Shown in pieces: positions 55,680-64,000 of a stretch of 64,000 bases of DNA. The notes below the pieces were generated by a model. The model was given only the letters and a program-made list of their open reading frames with translations. It did not search any database and was not told where the DNA came from. The position numbers and the translations under genes are program-made. Source of the stretch: Candidatus Calescibacterium sp. Its GTDB lineage: Bacteria; Calescibacteriota; Calescibacteriia; Calescibacteriales; Calescibacteriaceae. Position 1 is the first letter of the stretch, and every line of letters begins with the position of its first letter. The DNA lies in contig JANXBU010000001.1 of the NCBI GenBank assembly GCA_025060505.1, forward strand, positions 248,001 to 312,000, written 5' to 3'.

Positions 55680-56075
55680 CTATTCAGACCATATATCCTC
55701 TTGAATCTGATATTCTTCATATTCCATAAATTCCTCATCTGTGAAGTAATCTTCATCTGTGAAATAATTCTCTGTTTCATCAAACATTTGCTCAAACATA
55801 AAATCATACTCATATAATGGATCCTCAAAAAGTTGAATTTCATTCTGATATATAAATATATCTAGAGGATCGAAATTGTCCTGAATTCCTCTCTCTATCT
55901 GACTCTTGTAGTAATTTTTCTTTTTTGGATTTTCAATCCTCAATTCGTTTCTCCAATCTATTTGTATAAATGTTACCACCAAAAGCAAAATTGTTGTGAG
56001 GAAAAAATACTTTACGACATTCGCAATTGTTTTAAATAAAATAGTTTTTAATTTGAGTATAGGTTCGTCAATCAT
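55680..56075 (-). CDS. Acidic single-pass membrane protein, unknown function
   Basis: The 131-residue protein has one hydrophobic helix near residues 20-38 (VVKYFFLTTILLLVVTF) and then a strongly acidic, Tyr/Phe-rich tail with a doubled YFTDE unit (YFTDEDYFTDEEF). The tail is probably disordered or metal-binding. A GAGGA site lies before the ATG. It diverges from the SpoIID-like gene. No family is recognised. Confidence 0.55.
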   Translation of the reverse strand: MIDEPILKLKTILFKTIANVVKYFFLTTILLLVVTFIQIDWRNELRIENPKKKNYYKSQIERGIQDNFDPLDIFIYQNEIQLFEDPLYEYDFMFEQMFDETENYFTDEDYFTDEEFMEYEEYQIQEDIWSE

Positions 56076-56129
56076 ATTCCTCGATGAATATATATTTATT
56101 CATTAATTTTAATTTTTTAAAATTTCTAT

Positions 56130-56996
56130 ATGAAGTTCTTGTATTTTGTTCAGATCTCTGTTTTCGTACTGATTTTCCCGAAACCTTCAGATTCTTTGAA
56201 TATAACCTTAGACAAAGATGGGAGAAGATATGAGATAGATATAGAGAAATATATTGAAGGAGTAGTTTCTGGAGAAATACCAGAAAGTTGGCCAGACGAA
56301 ACTATAAAGGCGCAAGCTGTTGTATCACGTTCGTATGCTCTATACATATATAACAATGAAAGAAAAATCATCAGAGGAGATACAAGGGATCAAGTCTGGA
56401 AGCAAAAGACATCTACAAGAATATCTAGGCTTGTCGGCGAAACACGCGGATGGGTTTTGTTATTTCAAGATGGCTCTATTGCACCGGGTTTCTTCCATTC
56501 AACGTGCGGTGGCACCACCGAAAATGCTTGGGAAATGTGGGGAGGAGACAGAAGACTTGATGAAATTGTGTCTGTCAGATGCACAAAATGTTATGAATCT
56601 CCTCTATTCTTCTGGAAAAAAAGAATAAAGATTGAGGAAATAAGAAAATACTCAAAAAAACAAGACGATCCATTGTATGATAAAATAATGGAAATTTCCG
56701 ACATTCCAAAAAATAACTTGATATATATTGAAAAGTCTTCTTCCGGGAGAGCTATCAAATTTTTCTTTCTTGATACAATGAATATTTTGCATTACAGAGA
56801 CATAAGGGATATTCTACCAAGTAATTTCTTTGAATATGAAATCTTCGGAGATACAATACAATTTTATGGTAGAGGTTGGGGACACGGTGTCGGGATGTGT
56901 CAATGGGGGGCTAAAAGACTTGCAGAGGAAGGATTCAACTGGAAAGATATTATAAGGTTTTATTTTCCAAAGCTACAATTGAAGAAAATCTACTAA
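56130..56996 (+). CDS. SpoIID/LytB-domain protein
   Basis: The 288-residue protein has a signal peptide and the SpoIID domain: IEKYIEGVVSGEIPESWP, KAQAVVSRSYALYIY, FFHSTCGGTTENA and GRGWGHGVGMCQWGAKRL. SpoIID is a lytic transglycosylase that cuts denuded glycan strands. This window shows no sporulation gene. With the amidase at 40847 it could make a two-step system that removes stem peptides and then cuts glycan, as known for SpoIIP and SpoIID. Confidence 0.85.
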   Translation: MKFLYFVQISVFVLIFPKPSDSLNITLDKDGRRYEIDIEKYIEGVVSGEIPESWPDETIKAQAVVSRSYALYIYNNERKIIRGDTRDQVWKQKTSTRISRLVGETRGWVLLFQDGSIAPGFFHSTCGGTTENAWEMWGGDRRLDEIVSVRCTKCYESPLFFWKKRIKIEEIRKYSKKQDDPLYDKIMEISDIPKNNLIYIEKSSSGRAIKFFFLDTMNILHYRDIRDILPSNFFEYEIFGDTIQFYGRGWGHGVGMCQWGAKRLAEEGFNWKDIIRFYFPKLQLKKIY

Positions 56997-57014
56997 ACAA
57001 AGGTGCGGACCTAT

Positions 57015-57491
57015 CTACTCTTTGAACTCTTTGAATTCTGGTATTTTTGAGAGTTCATCTATTGTAAGAATGAATCTTTGCGGAGAGAAGACTTCATAAA
57101 CATCTGTCATCTGCAAAGCTCCCGTCGGGCAAGCTTCAACACAGTAGCCACAGAAGATACATTTAAGTATATCTATATTGAAAACTCTTGGATGCCTCAC
57201 TTTTTCTGGATGTGGTTCTCCAACTATAAAGATTATATCTACTGGACATGCTGCTGCACAGAATTCGCAAGCAACACATTTTTCTATGTCAAGATAATGT
57301 CTTCCCCTGTAATTCTTTGGAAGTTCTTTCCTCTCTTCTGGATACCTTAAAGTTACCTTCTTTCCGAAAAGATGCTCTAATGTAACTTTGAAACCTCCAC
57401 TAATACTCGCATAAGCTTTTTCAACAAAGCTTATTTTATCTCTTTCTACATTCTTTACCTTTGTTCCCTCCGGAATTATGATGTCCTCCAT
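57015..57491 (-). CDS. nuoI: NADH-quinone oxidoreductase subunit I
   Basis: The 158-residue ferredoxin-like subunit has two [4Fe-4S] motifs: Cys72, 75, 78, 82 (CVACEFCAAACP) and Cys111, 114, 117, 121 (CIFCGYCVEACP), with RGRHYLDIEKC and the HPRVFNIDILKC linker typical of NuoI. It carries electrons in the peripheral arm of complex I. No other nuo gene is within the window, so it is split from its normal cluster. It is transcribed convergently with the SpoIID-like gene. Confidence 0.88.
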   Translation of the reverse strand: MEDIIIPEGTKVKNVERDKISFVEKAYASISGGFKVTLEHLFGKKVTLRYPEERKELPKNYRGRHYLDIEKCVACEFCAAACPVDIIFIVGEPHPEKVRHPRVFNIDILKCIFCGYCVEACPTGALQMTDVYEVFSPQRFILTIDELSKIPEFKEFKE

Positions 57492-57664
57492 TTCTTTGGA
57501 AATTTAAGAATTTTTTTGAAGTCCATATCTTTACCAAGAATCTTTATGAGAAACAAGCTAATCTTTTTGAAAATGATTTGCACGAATAAAGTGGGTTCAT
57601 TTAATTTTCAAATATAAAAATCTTCAAAAACGCAAAGTTTAAAAACAATTATTAAAGATTTTAT

Positions 57665-59128
57665 ATGGAAGCTTTAAAAGAAATTCCTTTATATATAACA
57701 TTTGATGATATTCTTATCTTACCAAATTATTCAGAAATCCTACCTAGCGAGGTAAATCTTGAAACGAGGTTGACAAGAAATATAAAGCTCAATATTCCAA
57801 TAATATCAGCAGCGATGGATACTGTAACAGAGAATGAGATGGCCATAGAGATATCAAAAGCAGGAGGGATTGGAATAATACACAGGAATCTTACATCGGA
57901 TGAACAAGCAAAAGAGGTTGAGAAAGTTAAAAAATATCATTCGTGGATAATTACAAATCCGCTTTATGTTGAGGAGAACACAACAGTTGGTGAGGCTTTG
58001 AAGATAATGAGGCAACAGAATATATCAGGTCTTCCTGTTGTAAAGAACGGTTTCCTTGTGGGAATAGTTACTTCAAGAGATCTGAGATTTGAGAATGATA
58101 CAGGCAAGAAAGTAAAAGAAGTTATGACTCCAAAAGAGAAGTTAATAGTTCTGAAAGAAGGTAATGTATCCCAGGAAGAGGCAAAAAGAAAAATGCATCA
58201 GTATAAAATAGAAAAACTTCCCGTTGTAGATGACGAATTTAGACTGAAAGGTCTTATCACTCTCAAAGACATAAGAAAAGATGAGGAGAATCCTATGGCT
58301 CTGAAAGATTCTCAGGGAAGATTAATTGTTGGAGCTGCTGTTGGGGTTGGAGAAAAAGAAATAGAAAGAGTTGAGAAACTTATAGAAGCTGGAGTTGATG
58401 TTATTGTTGTAGATTCTGCTCACGGACACTCCAAAGGTGTTATAGATATGGTAAAGAAGATAAAGGAAAAATTTGATATAGATGTTATAGGAGGAAATGT
58501 TGCAACTGCCGATGGAGCAAGAGCGATGGTTGAAGCAGGGGCAGATGCAATAAAGGTTGGAGTTGGAGCCGGTTCAATATGTACTACAAGAATTGTTACA
58601 GGTGTAGGAGTTCCTCAGGTAAGTGCTGTTATGGAGTGTTACTCTGTTGCAAAAAAATACAGTATACCAATAATATCTGATGGAGGAATTAGGTATCCAG
58701 GAGATATTGCAAAAGCTCTTTCTGTTGGTGCCGATTCTGTTATGCTTGGAAATATGCTCGCAGGAACAGATGAAGCTCCCGGAGAAAAAGTTATAAGAGA
58801 TGGCAGACCATATAAAATATACAGAGGAATGGGCTCTGAAGATGCCATAAAGGAAGGTGTCCTCAAAGGTGTCAGATCAAGATACCTTGGTGGGAACGAT
58901 ATTCTACCTGAAGGTGTTGTTGGAGCCGTGCCTTACAAAGGTTCTGTAAGATACATAATATCAAACATCGTAAAAGCTATAAAAGCAAGCTTCGGATATG
59001 TTGGAGCAAAGGATATCAATGAATTCAAGAAAAAAGCAAAAATAATAAAGATAACAGAAGCTGGATATAAAGAATCACACGTCCACGATATTCAGATAAT
59101 AAAAGATACATCAACAACAATATATTGA
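57665..59128 (+). CDS. guaB: Inosine-5'-monophosphate dehydrogenase
   Basis: IMPDH makes XMP for guanine nucleotides. The 487-residue protein has the catalytic barrel with an inserted CBS pair (about residues 95-205), the active-site loop [18 protein letters not shown] with Cys, and [16 protein letters not shown] phosphate-binding [13 protein letters not shown] follows, and the flap region is present. No Shine-Dalgarno sequence; an A/T-rich box lies just before the ATG. Neighbours are unrelated. Confidence 0.95.
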   Translation: MEALKEIPLYITFDDILILPNYSEILPSEVNLETRLTRNIKLNIPIISAAMDTVTENEMAIEISKAGGIGIIHRNLTSDEQAKEVEKVKKYHSWIITNPLYVEENTTVGEALKIMRQQNISGLPVVKNGFLVGIVTSRDLRFENDTGKKVKEVMTPKEKLIVLKEGNVSQEEAKRKMHQYKIEKLPVVDDEFRLKGLITLKDIRKDEENPMALKDSQGRLIVGAAVGVGEKEIERVEKLIEAGVDVIVVDSAHGHSKGVIDMVKKIKEKFDIDVIGGNVATADGARAMVEAGADAIKVGVGAGSICTTRIVTGVGVPQVSAVMECYSVAKKYSIPIISDGGIRYPGDIAKALSVGADSVMLGNMLAGTDEAPGEKVIRDGRPYKIYRGMGSEDAIKEGVLKGVRSRYLGGNDILPEGVVGAVPYKGSVRYIISNIVKAIKASFGYVGAKDINEFKKKAKIIKITEAGYKESHVHDIQIIKDTSTTIY

Positions 59129-59152
59129 AGCTATATAAAAATTTAAATAAAA

Positions 59153-59947
59153 ATGCAAGCGAGCGTATCATTCCAAATATTCCTGAAAAACCCAATAAAC
59201 GAGGACATGTTTAGAATGATAAGCTCGGCTGGATTCAAGAGATGTGAGCTTTGGTCTATGGGAGAGCATGTAAATTACAGAGATAAAAAATTAAGAGAAA
59301 AAATAAAGATGTACTCAGAAAAATACAATGTCTTGTTAGATACAGCTCATCTTCCATTACATACAAATGATTTCAAAATCTCTCTTGGAGATAAAGAAAT
59401 TGGAAAAAAATCTCTTGATGAACTCCTTTATGCAAGCGAATTTTTAGATACCTTAGATGTAAAAACTTATGTAATTCATGTGAGCGGAGACCTTGAAATA
59501 TTCTACAAGAATTTTTCAAAACTATACTATAACTCGGAAAAAAATTTCGCCTTTGAAAATGATCCTATGGGTTTTCCTTTGACCAAAGATATTCCTAAAA
59601 TTCTTGAAGACCTAAAAAGAGAACTTAGGGATTCAGAAAAAAGACTTGGAGCCTGTCTTGATATTGGCCACGCGAATATATGGGAAAAACCTCCGGAAAA
59701 AACTGTAATTGAACTTGGAAAGTCCATAATAGCAACCCACATTTCAGATAATGATGGAAAATATGACCTGCATGTCCCTCCCGGAGAAGGAAACATCAAC
59801 TGGGATGAAGTTTTGAAAGCCTTCAAAACAATAGAGTACAAACATAACTTTACATTTGAAATATCCCCATCTTTTGAATATGAGCAGATACCCAAAGTAT
59901 TGGAAAGATTAAAAAATTTCTGTGAGCAAAATAATATCTTGATATGA
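59153..59947 (+). CDS. Sugar phosphate isomerase/epimerase-like TIM-barrel protein
   Basis: The 264-residue protein resembles the xylose isomerase-like/AP endonuclease 2 family, with metal-ligand candidates in LDTAHLPLH, YVIHVSGD, FENDP, CLDIGHANIW, THISDNDG and FEISPSFE. The substrate cannot be told. Its TGA overlaps the ATG of the AGPS-like gene by four bases (ATGA), so the two are translationally coupled and probably work together. Confidence 0.75.
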   Translation: MQASVSFQIFLKNPINEDMFRMISSAGFKRCELWSMGEHVNYRDKKLREKIKMYSEKYNVLLDTAHLPLHTNDFKISLGDKEIGKKSLDELLYASEFLDTLDVKTYVIHVSGDLEIFYKNFSKLYYNSEKNFAFENDPMGFPLTKDIPKILEDLKRELRDSEKRLGACLDIGHANIWEKPPEKTVIELGKSIIATHISDNDGKYDLHVPPGEGNINWDEVLKAFKTIEYKHNFTFEISPSFEYEQIPKVLERLKNFCEQNNILI

Positions 59948-61506
59948 TTCTGAAATGGAATGGTTGGGGATATGAAGGAGAAGGAATCTCTCCTGAAAGA
60001 GTCAAGAAGATGATGGATATTCTCTCTGGTTTTCTTGGTATATCCGAAAAAGATTATTTTGAACCCGTGAATTTAAATTACTTCAAACTTCCTGAGCCGA
60101 AAATCAATCTTGAAAATCTGAATCTAAATTTCTCAACCGAAAGATATGAAAGAGTTCTTCATTCTTCTGGGAGGAGTTATAAAAATCTTGTGAGATTGAA
60201 AAGAGGAAACATCAAAACTTTTCCGGATGCGGTAGTTTATCCGAGATCAAAAGAAGATATTATTCGTTTGCTTGAGTTCTGCGATATAAATAACATAGCT
60301 TGTATTCCTTTTGGGGGTGGAACCAGTGTAGTTGGCGGTGTTGATACATACGAAATAGAAAAACCTGTAATAACTATTGATATGAAAAAGATGGCAGATG
60401 TAGTTTCCGCTGATATGAAATCTAAAACGGCAAGGGTTATGGCAGGAATAAGGGGACCAGAACTTGAAGATAAACTTCGGAGATTTGGGCTCGCATCAAG
60501 GCATTACCCTCAATCATTTTATTTTTCTACCCTTGGAGGCTGGATAGCAGCAAGGTCAGCAGGTCATTTCTCATCAAGATATGGGAAGATAGAAGATATG
60601 GTTCAGAGTATTGAGGTGATAACTCCAAAAGGTATAATAAGTAATCATGATTTTCCATCCACAGCTTGTGGTCCAGATATACCGAGAATATTTACAGGTT
60701 CTGAGGGAATATTTGGAATAATAACAGAAGCGACTATAATCTGTCATCTTCCACCGGAAAAGAAGCTCTCAACATCTTTTGTTTTTCCGAGTTTTGAGCA
60801 AGCAGCTGAATGCTCAAGATACATAGTCCAGAAAGGAATATTTCCGCCACTGATGAGAATACTTGATGAAAGAGAATATATGCTTTCTTCAATTTTGTCT
60901 GGAGGAAAAATAGATAGCGGAAGCTTGTTCATAGTTGGCTTTGAAGCGGATCAGGAAAACCAAGATGTTGTTGAGTCTGAATTTCAATTTGTAAGAAAGA
61001 TTTGTGAAAGATTCGGAGGAAAGGATGAAGGAAAGAAAAAATTTGAAGACTGGAAAAAGGAGTATTTTGAACAACCGTATCTCAGAGATGTTCTTATGGA
61101 CTTCTGTGTAATTGTGGATACACTTGAGACTGCAACAAGTTGGTCTAACCTTATGAATCTTTATACAAAAGTCAAAGAAAGTATGGAAAAAGCTATTTTT
61201 TCAGAGAGCATAGGAGGAGTTTCTTGCAGGATAACCCATATTTATGAGTCCGGAGCGTCTTTGTATTTTACATTCTTTGCGAAGGGAAAACATGGATACG
61301 AAGAGGAGTTCTGGTGGAAAATAAAGAAAGCAGCTTCTGATGCTATATCTGAGAATGGCGGAACAATCTCACATCACCACGGGGTTGGACGCGACCATAA
61401 GATATGGGCTAAAAAAGAACTAAAAGAGTCTCTTACACTAATAAAATCTATCAAAAATTCTCTTGATCCAAAGAACATAATGAATCCCGGAAATTTAGTG
61501 GATTAA
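59944..61506 (+). CDS. FAD-linked oxidase, alkyldihydroxyacetonephosphate synthase-like
   Basis: The 520-residue flavoprotein starts with KWNGWGYEGEG, then LHSSGRSYKNLVRLKRG, the FAD motif PFGGGTSVVGGV and the C-terminal HHHGVGRDH (His477-479). These fit alkyl-DHAP synthase (AGPS), which makes the ether bond of ether lipids without net redox. Other bacterial members of this PCMH-type FAD family act on D-lactate or glycolate; the KWNGWGY start and the HHH motif favour AGPS. Its partner gene is the overlapping isomerase-like gene. Confidence 0.78.
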   Translation: MILKWNGWGYEGEGISPERVKKMMDILSGFLGISEKDYFEPVNLNYFKLPEPKINLENLNLNFSTERYERVLHSSGRSYKNLVRLKRGNIKTFPDAVVYPRSKEDIIRLLEFCDINNIACIPFGGGTSVVGGVDTYEIEKPVITIDMKKMADVVSADMKSKTARVMAGIRGPELEDKLRRFGLASRHYPQSFYFSTLGGWIAARSAGHFSSRYGKIEDMVQSIEVITPKGIISNHDFPSTACGPDIPRIFTGSEGIFGIITEATIICHLPPEKKLSTSFVFPSFEQAAECSRYIVQKGIFPPLMRILDEREYMLSSILSGGKIDSGSLFIVGFEADQENQDVVESEFQFVRKICERFGGKDEGKKKFEDWKKEYFEQPYLRDVLMDFCVIVDTLETATSWSNLMNLYTKVKESMEKAIFSESIGGVSCRITHIYESGASLYFTFFAKGKHGYEEEFWWKIKKAASDAISENGGTISHHHGVGRDHKIWAKKELKESLTLIKSIKNSLDPKNIMNPGNLVD

Positions 61507-61557
61507 GAATGATTGAGGATCTAATTTAATGTGCAACCTATTCAAAAACACAAGCAG

Positions 61558-61590
61558 CAGATACTGGGAGATCATCAGATACTGTGAGAT
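61558..61590. repeat. Near-perfect 15-bp direct repeat
   Basis: CAGATACTGGGAGAT (61558-61572) and CAGATACTGTGAGAT (61576-61590) differ at one position and start 18 bp apart. They lie between the AGPS-like gene and the broken GT39-like gene. Confidence 0.5.
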
Positions 61591-61665
61591 AAAGCCTATA
61601 TAATAATTTTTTCTGTAATTCACTTTCTTGTAAAATTCATCTGGTGCTACCTTTTTTTCGATTAC

Positions 61666-62909
61666 TTGACACTTGAGGATGCAGCCAGATCATTTACTTA
61701 TATTCATTCTTTTCTATACTCAAAAGACATATACATATATCAACTAGACGTAAGTTATCACGGAGCTCTATTACCTTCAATTTTGTATTATCCTTTTCTG
61801 ATAGTATTTGGCTTTGACGTAATGTCTTTCAGAATTGCCAATTCTTTTTTCTCTTCTTTTACTCTCTTCATTCTTATGATCCTCCTCAAAGACACGAAAA
61901 AAAAGTTATCTTGTTTTTACTTTTTACTTTTCCTCCTCTTTTCTTCCAGAGAAATACCATGCTAATTGGGAACTATGCATTCATACCTCTATTTACTATC
62001 TTGGTTATGGAGACAAGAGGTTTTTTAATGGGATTGTTTCTGGGGCTTTCAATACAAAATCATTTCCTATCTATATTTCTTGCAATTTTCTCAAGGCAAC
62101 AAAAATTTGGAAGCTTTATCTTGGGACTTTTCTTCGGATCTATTCCAATGCTGATATTCAATCTGTTTAATTTTGTAAAATATGGTAGCATTCCCACAAT
62201 AGAAGACTTGATGGTAAGACCAAAACTTACACCACCCAAAATATTTCCAGAAATTCTAAGATATGATATTCTGTTCGTCCCATTTTTAATCATCTTTCTC
62301 GCACAGGTAATAGCTAGCAAGAACATAAAAATAATATTCTCTGTGATTTTGCTTCTATTCATGCAAGAAGAGAGATATTTCATGTATGTTTGGAGTATAC
62401 TTATATGGACAGTATCAAAAAATTTTTCAAATTCAAAGATCGGGAGACTTCCTCTACTCTCTATGTTTTACTTTGCTTCGAATGTCCCATCACCAAACAT
62501 TGATTTAAGCTATACAATGTATCCTTATGGAAAAAGACATTTCTTCAGAGAAAATGATATTATTGAAAAGAATATATCGTGTGTTGAGAATTTCATAAGG
62601 AATACGGATATAATAGCAGGAGACATAGTTTCTACTAACTTTATAAAATTCTTTTATCCTTGGAAAAACATTTACTACTATATAGGATTCAGCTATGTTA
62701 TTCCCATTGAGTTCAAACAAGATACAAAAAGCGTGGTTATCTTCAAATCCTCGGAATTCAGAGATATTCCCTGGGAAAGAATGTATGTTCTCCATTCAAG
62801 AAACAAAAATAAGCTCAAACAGATGCATAAATTAGTATATGGGAAGATCAAGTTCAGAGAAACTGGGTTAAAGAGTATATTCAAGGGTATATTTACTTCT
62901 TCTGGTTAG
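61666..62909 (+). pseudogene. GT39-like multi-pass membrane protein with an A8 frameshift and no clear start
   Basis: Two open frames overlap. The first (61666-61965) has LEDAARSFTYIHSFLYSK, YHGALLPSILYYPFLIVFGF and FRIANSFFSS, like the N-terminus of GT39/ArnT-type glycosyltransferases. The second (to 62909) holds more membrane helices and an extracytoplasmic end. They join at eight A at 61897-61904; one extra A would make them one protein. Upstream, the first frame is open from 61588 through a hydrophobic stretch but has no ATG, GTG or TTG until 61666, so the first helix lacks a normal start. It is probably a decaying gene, or the sequence has a homopolymer error. Confidence 0.7.
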
Positions 62910-62960
62910 AGATATTCTGTCTAGATTATGCCAATAATTGTTATAGCATCAATTGGTTCT

Positions 62961-62980
62961 ATTTACATCAGTTTACATCA
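62961..62980. repeat. Short tandem 10-bp repeat in a spacer
   Basis: ATTTACATCA and GTTTACATCA lie side by side (62961-62970 and 62971-62980), nine bases of each matching. The spacer between the broken GT39-like gene and rfaE2 shows nothing else. Confidence 0.4.
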
Positions 62981-63102
62981 TATGTTTAAAACTTTCTGAT
63001 TTGATTTAGGATATTTATTCTCAGAAATGTGATACTTTTATAAGTCATTTTTGTCATAAGAGAACTCAGATAAAATTTTTTAGCAAAGCATTTAAGTGGC
63101 TT

Positions 63103-63594
63103 TTATTCTCTATAAACATTCAAAATTTTTCTTATTATTTCTGATGTAGATATTCCTTGCACAAGTTTTACTCTTATGATCTTTCCACCTCTTTTTTTTA
63201 CAATATCGGCTCCAACAATTGAACTCTCTTCCCAATCTTCTCCCTTTACAAGAACATCTGGCTGTATTTGAGAGATCAGGCTATATGGAGTATCTTCCGA
63301 AAATGGCACAACATAGTCGACAGCTTCGCAAGCTGCAACTACAACTTGCCTCATTTCCAATGGTATAATAGGTCTTCTGATTCCTTTGAGCCTTCTGACG
63401 GACTGATCTGTATTGATACCTACAAATAGAAAATCCGCGTTCTTTTTTGCCTCCAGAAATGTTTTCACATGTCCAGCATGCAATATATCAAAACACCCGT
63501 TAGTGAAAGCTATTTTTTTCCCCTCACTTCTTATTTTCTCAGAGATGATATAAGCTTTTTCAGGATCAACAATTTTGTCTTGCGGATCTCTCAT
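63103..63594 (-). CDS. rfaE2: D-glycero-beta-D-manno-heptose 1-phosphate adenylyltransferase
   Basis: The 163-residue nucleotidyltransferase has TNGCFDILHAGHVKTFLEAK with the HxGH pair (His39, His42), KGIRRPIIPLEMR, VDYVVPFSEDTP and DVLVKGEDW, as in RfaE2 or the C-terminal half of HldE. It makes ADP-heptose for the LPS inner core, so the cell probably has an LPS-containing outer membrane. The kinase half is not fused. Its ATG overlaps the upstream gene's stop (ATGA). Confidence 0.92.
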   Translation of the reverse strand: MRDPQDKIVDPEKAYIISEKIRSEGKKIAFTNGCFDILHAGHVKTFLEAKKNADFLFVGINTDQSVRRLKGIRRPIIPLEMRQVVVAACEAVDYVVPFSEDTPYSLISQIQPDVLVKGEDWEESSIVGADIVKKRGGKIIRVKLVQGISTSEIIRKILNVYRE

Positions 63595-64000
63595 GTTTTG
63601 TAGTGTTTTGTAATTCTTTCAAGTCTGGTTCCGAGCTCTGAAACAAGCTTCACCTTTGATAGAGAAAAAGTAACTATCTTGTTTATTTCATATATTATAT
63701 TTCCAAGATCCCTTGTTTTGTTCTTAATATCTTCTATCTCAGAAAATTGAGATCTCGATTCATCTTTTATTCTGACCAGCTCACTTGTCAGTTTTGCTAC
63801 TGTTGGTCCGGTCTTATTTATCTTATCTGACGTTATGTTTAGTTCCTCAGATATTCTAACAAGTACATTGTTCATTTCTCTTAATATTGGATCAGCATGA
63901 TCTGAATTTCTTTTTGCTAAATCAAAAACCCGTATAACCCTTTGAGATAAATCTTGAATTCCAAATATCTTTGTATCTATACCAGCAAGGTTCTGAACAG
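63591..64000 (-). CDS. Coiled-coil protein, N-terminus outside the window
   Basis: The frame is open from the window edge (first full codon at 63998-63996) to the TGA at 63593-63591, giving about 136 residues. It is a charged helix with heptad-like spacing (ITSDKINKTGPTVAKLTSEL, SQFSEIEDIKNKTRDLG). MlaD-type or DUF948-type tails are possible, but the ordered part is missing, so I do not name it. It ends in a 4-base overlap with rfaE2. Confidence 0.6.
   Translation of the reverse strand, partial: VQNLAGIDTKIFGIQDLSQRVIRVFDLAKRNSDHADPILREMNNVLVRISEELNITSDKINKTGPTVAKLTSELVRIKDESRSQFSEIEDIKNKTRDLGNIIYEINKIVTFSLSKVKLVSELGTRLERITKHYKT

Overview
The window is AT-rich, densely packed bacterial DNA. 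It contains about 60 protein-coding genes on both strands, one tRNA-Leu, and no rRNA, CRISPR array, prophage, transposase or insertion sequence. The cell looks Gram-negative: there is a heptose-1-phosphate adenylyltransferase for LPS, several lipoproteins with clear lipoboxes, an Ig-repeat protein that ends in a beta-barrel, and a small barrel-like protein. Menaquinone or ubiquinone methylation (UbiE), an isolated NuoI and half of an F-type ATP synthase operon point to respiration. CbiL, CbiF, CbiG and MeaB point to B12 synthesis and use. I cannot name the species. The gene mix and low GC suggest a deep-branching, possibly thermophilic, uncultured lineage, but that is inference.

Layout. 1-5.5 kb: the end of an unknown gene, a Lys/Glu-rich membrane-anchored protein, a HAD phosphatase fused to a tRNA m1A58 methyltransferase, recO, an hpnA-like epimerase, and rimO. 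5.9-16.7 kb: trpE, a frameshifted AAA/DUF4143 ATPase, two lipoproteins (one carrying an esterase domain), a TrmH/SpoU methylase, an MGDG-synthase-type glycosyltransferase, ubiE and an MmgE/PrpD protein. 16.9-22.1 kb: a three-gene set (MoxR ATPase, unknown protein, HExxH/VWA protein) downstream of atp genes for b', b and delta. 22.2-30.6 kb: a barrel protein, an orphan histidine kinase, cbiG, cbiF, meaB, a CcdA-thioredoxin fusion, a peroxiredoxin-like protein, cysS and rsfS. 30.7-41.9 kb: the Ig-repeat protein, orphan rplP, a TPR lipoprotein, uppS, glpA-like, ssb, an epimerase, a NAT-like enzyme, DUF4416 and an amidase. 42-51.4 kb: a coiled-coil DUF3782 nuclease-fold protein, a methyltransferase, a HAD phosphatase, a DUF35 protein, ppdK and lon. 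51.4-64 kb: tRNA-Leu(GAG), cytochrome P460, fumC, cbiL, a YbbR-like protein, an acidic membrane protein, a SpoIID-like protein, nuoI, guaB, a sugar-phosphate isomerase-like protein, an AGPS-like flavoprotein, a broken GT39-like membrane protein, hldE2/rfaE2 and the start of a coiled-coil gene.

Two themes recur. First, gene order is strongly fragmented: rplP, nuoI, ssb and trpE sit alone, the ATP synthase genes are split, and the cobalamin genes are scattered. Second, translation starts fall into two classes. Many genes have a TANNNT box only 6-9 bases before the start codon and no Shine-Dalgarno sequence, which looks leaderless. A smaller group (ppdK, lon, fumC, cytochrome P460, the TPR lipoprotein, atpF and atpH) has strong GGAGG-type sites. 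One divergent pair has only 16 bp between its start codons, with overlapping -10-like boxes.

No obvious defence or mobile system is present. The best candidates for something new are the HAD-TrmI fusion, the MoxR/unknown/VWA-peptidase set, the esterase-lipoprotein fusion, two A-tract frameshifts with the same sign, and the compact promoter architecture.
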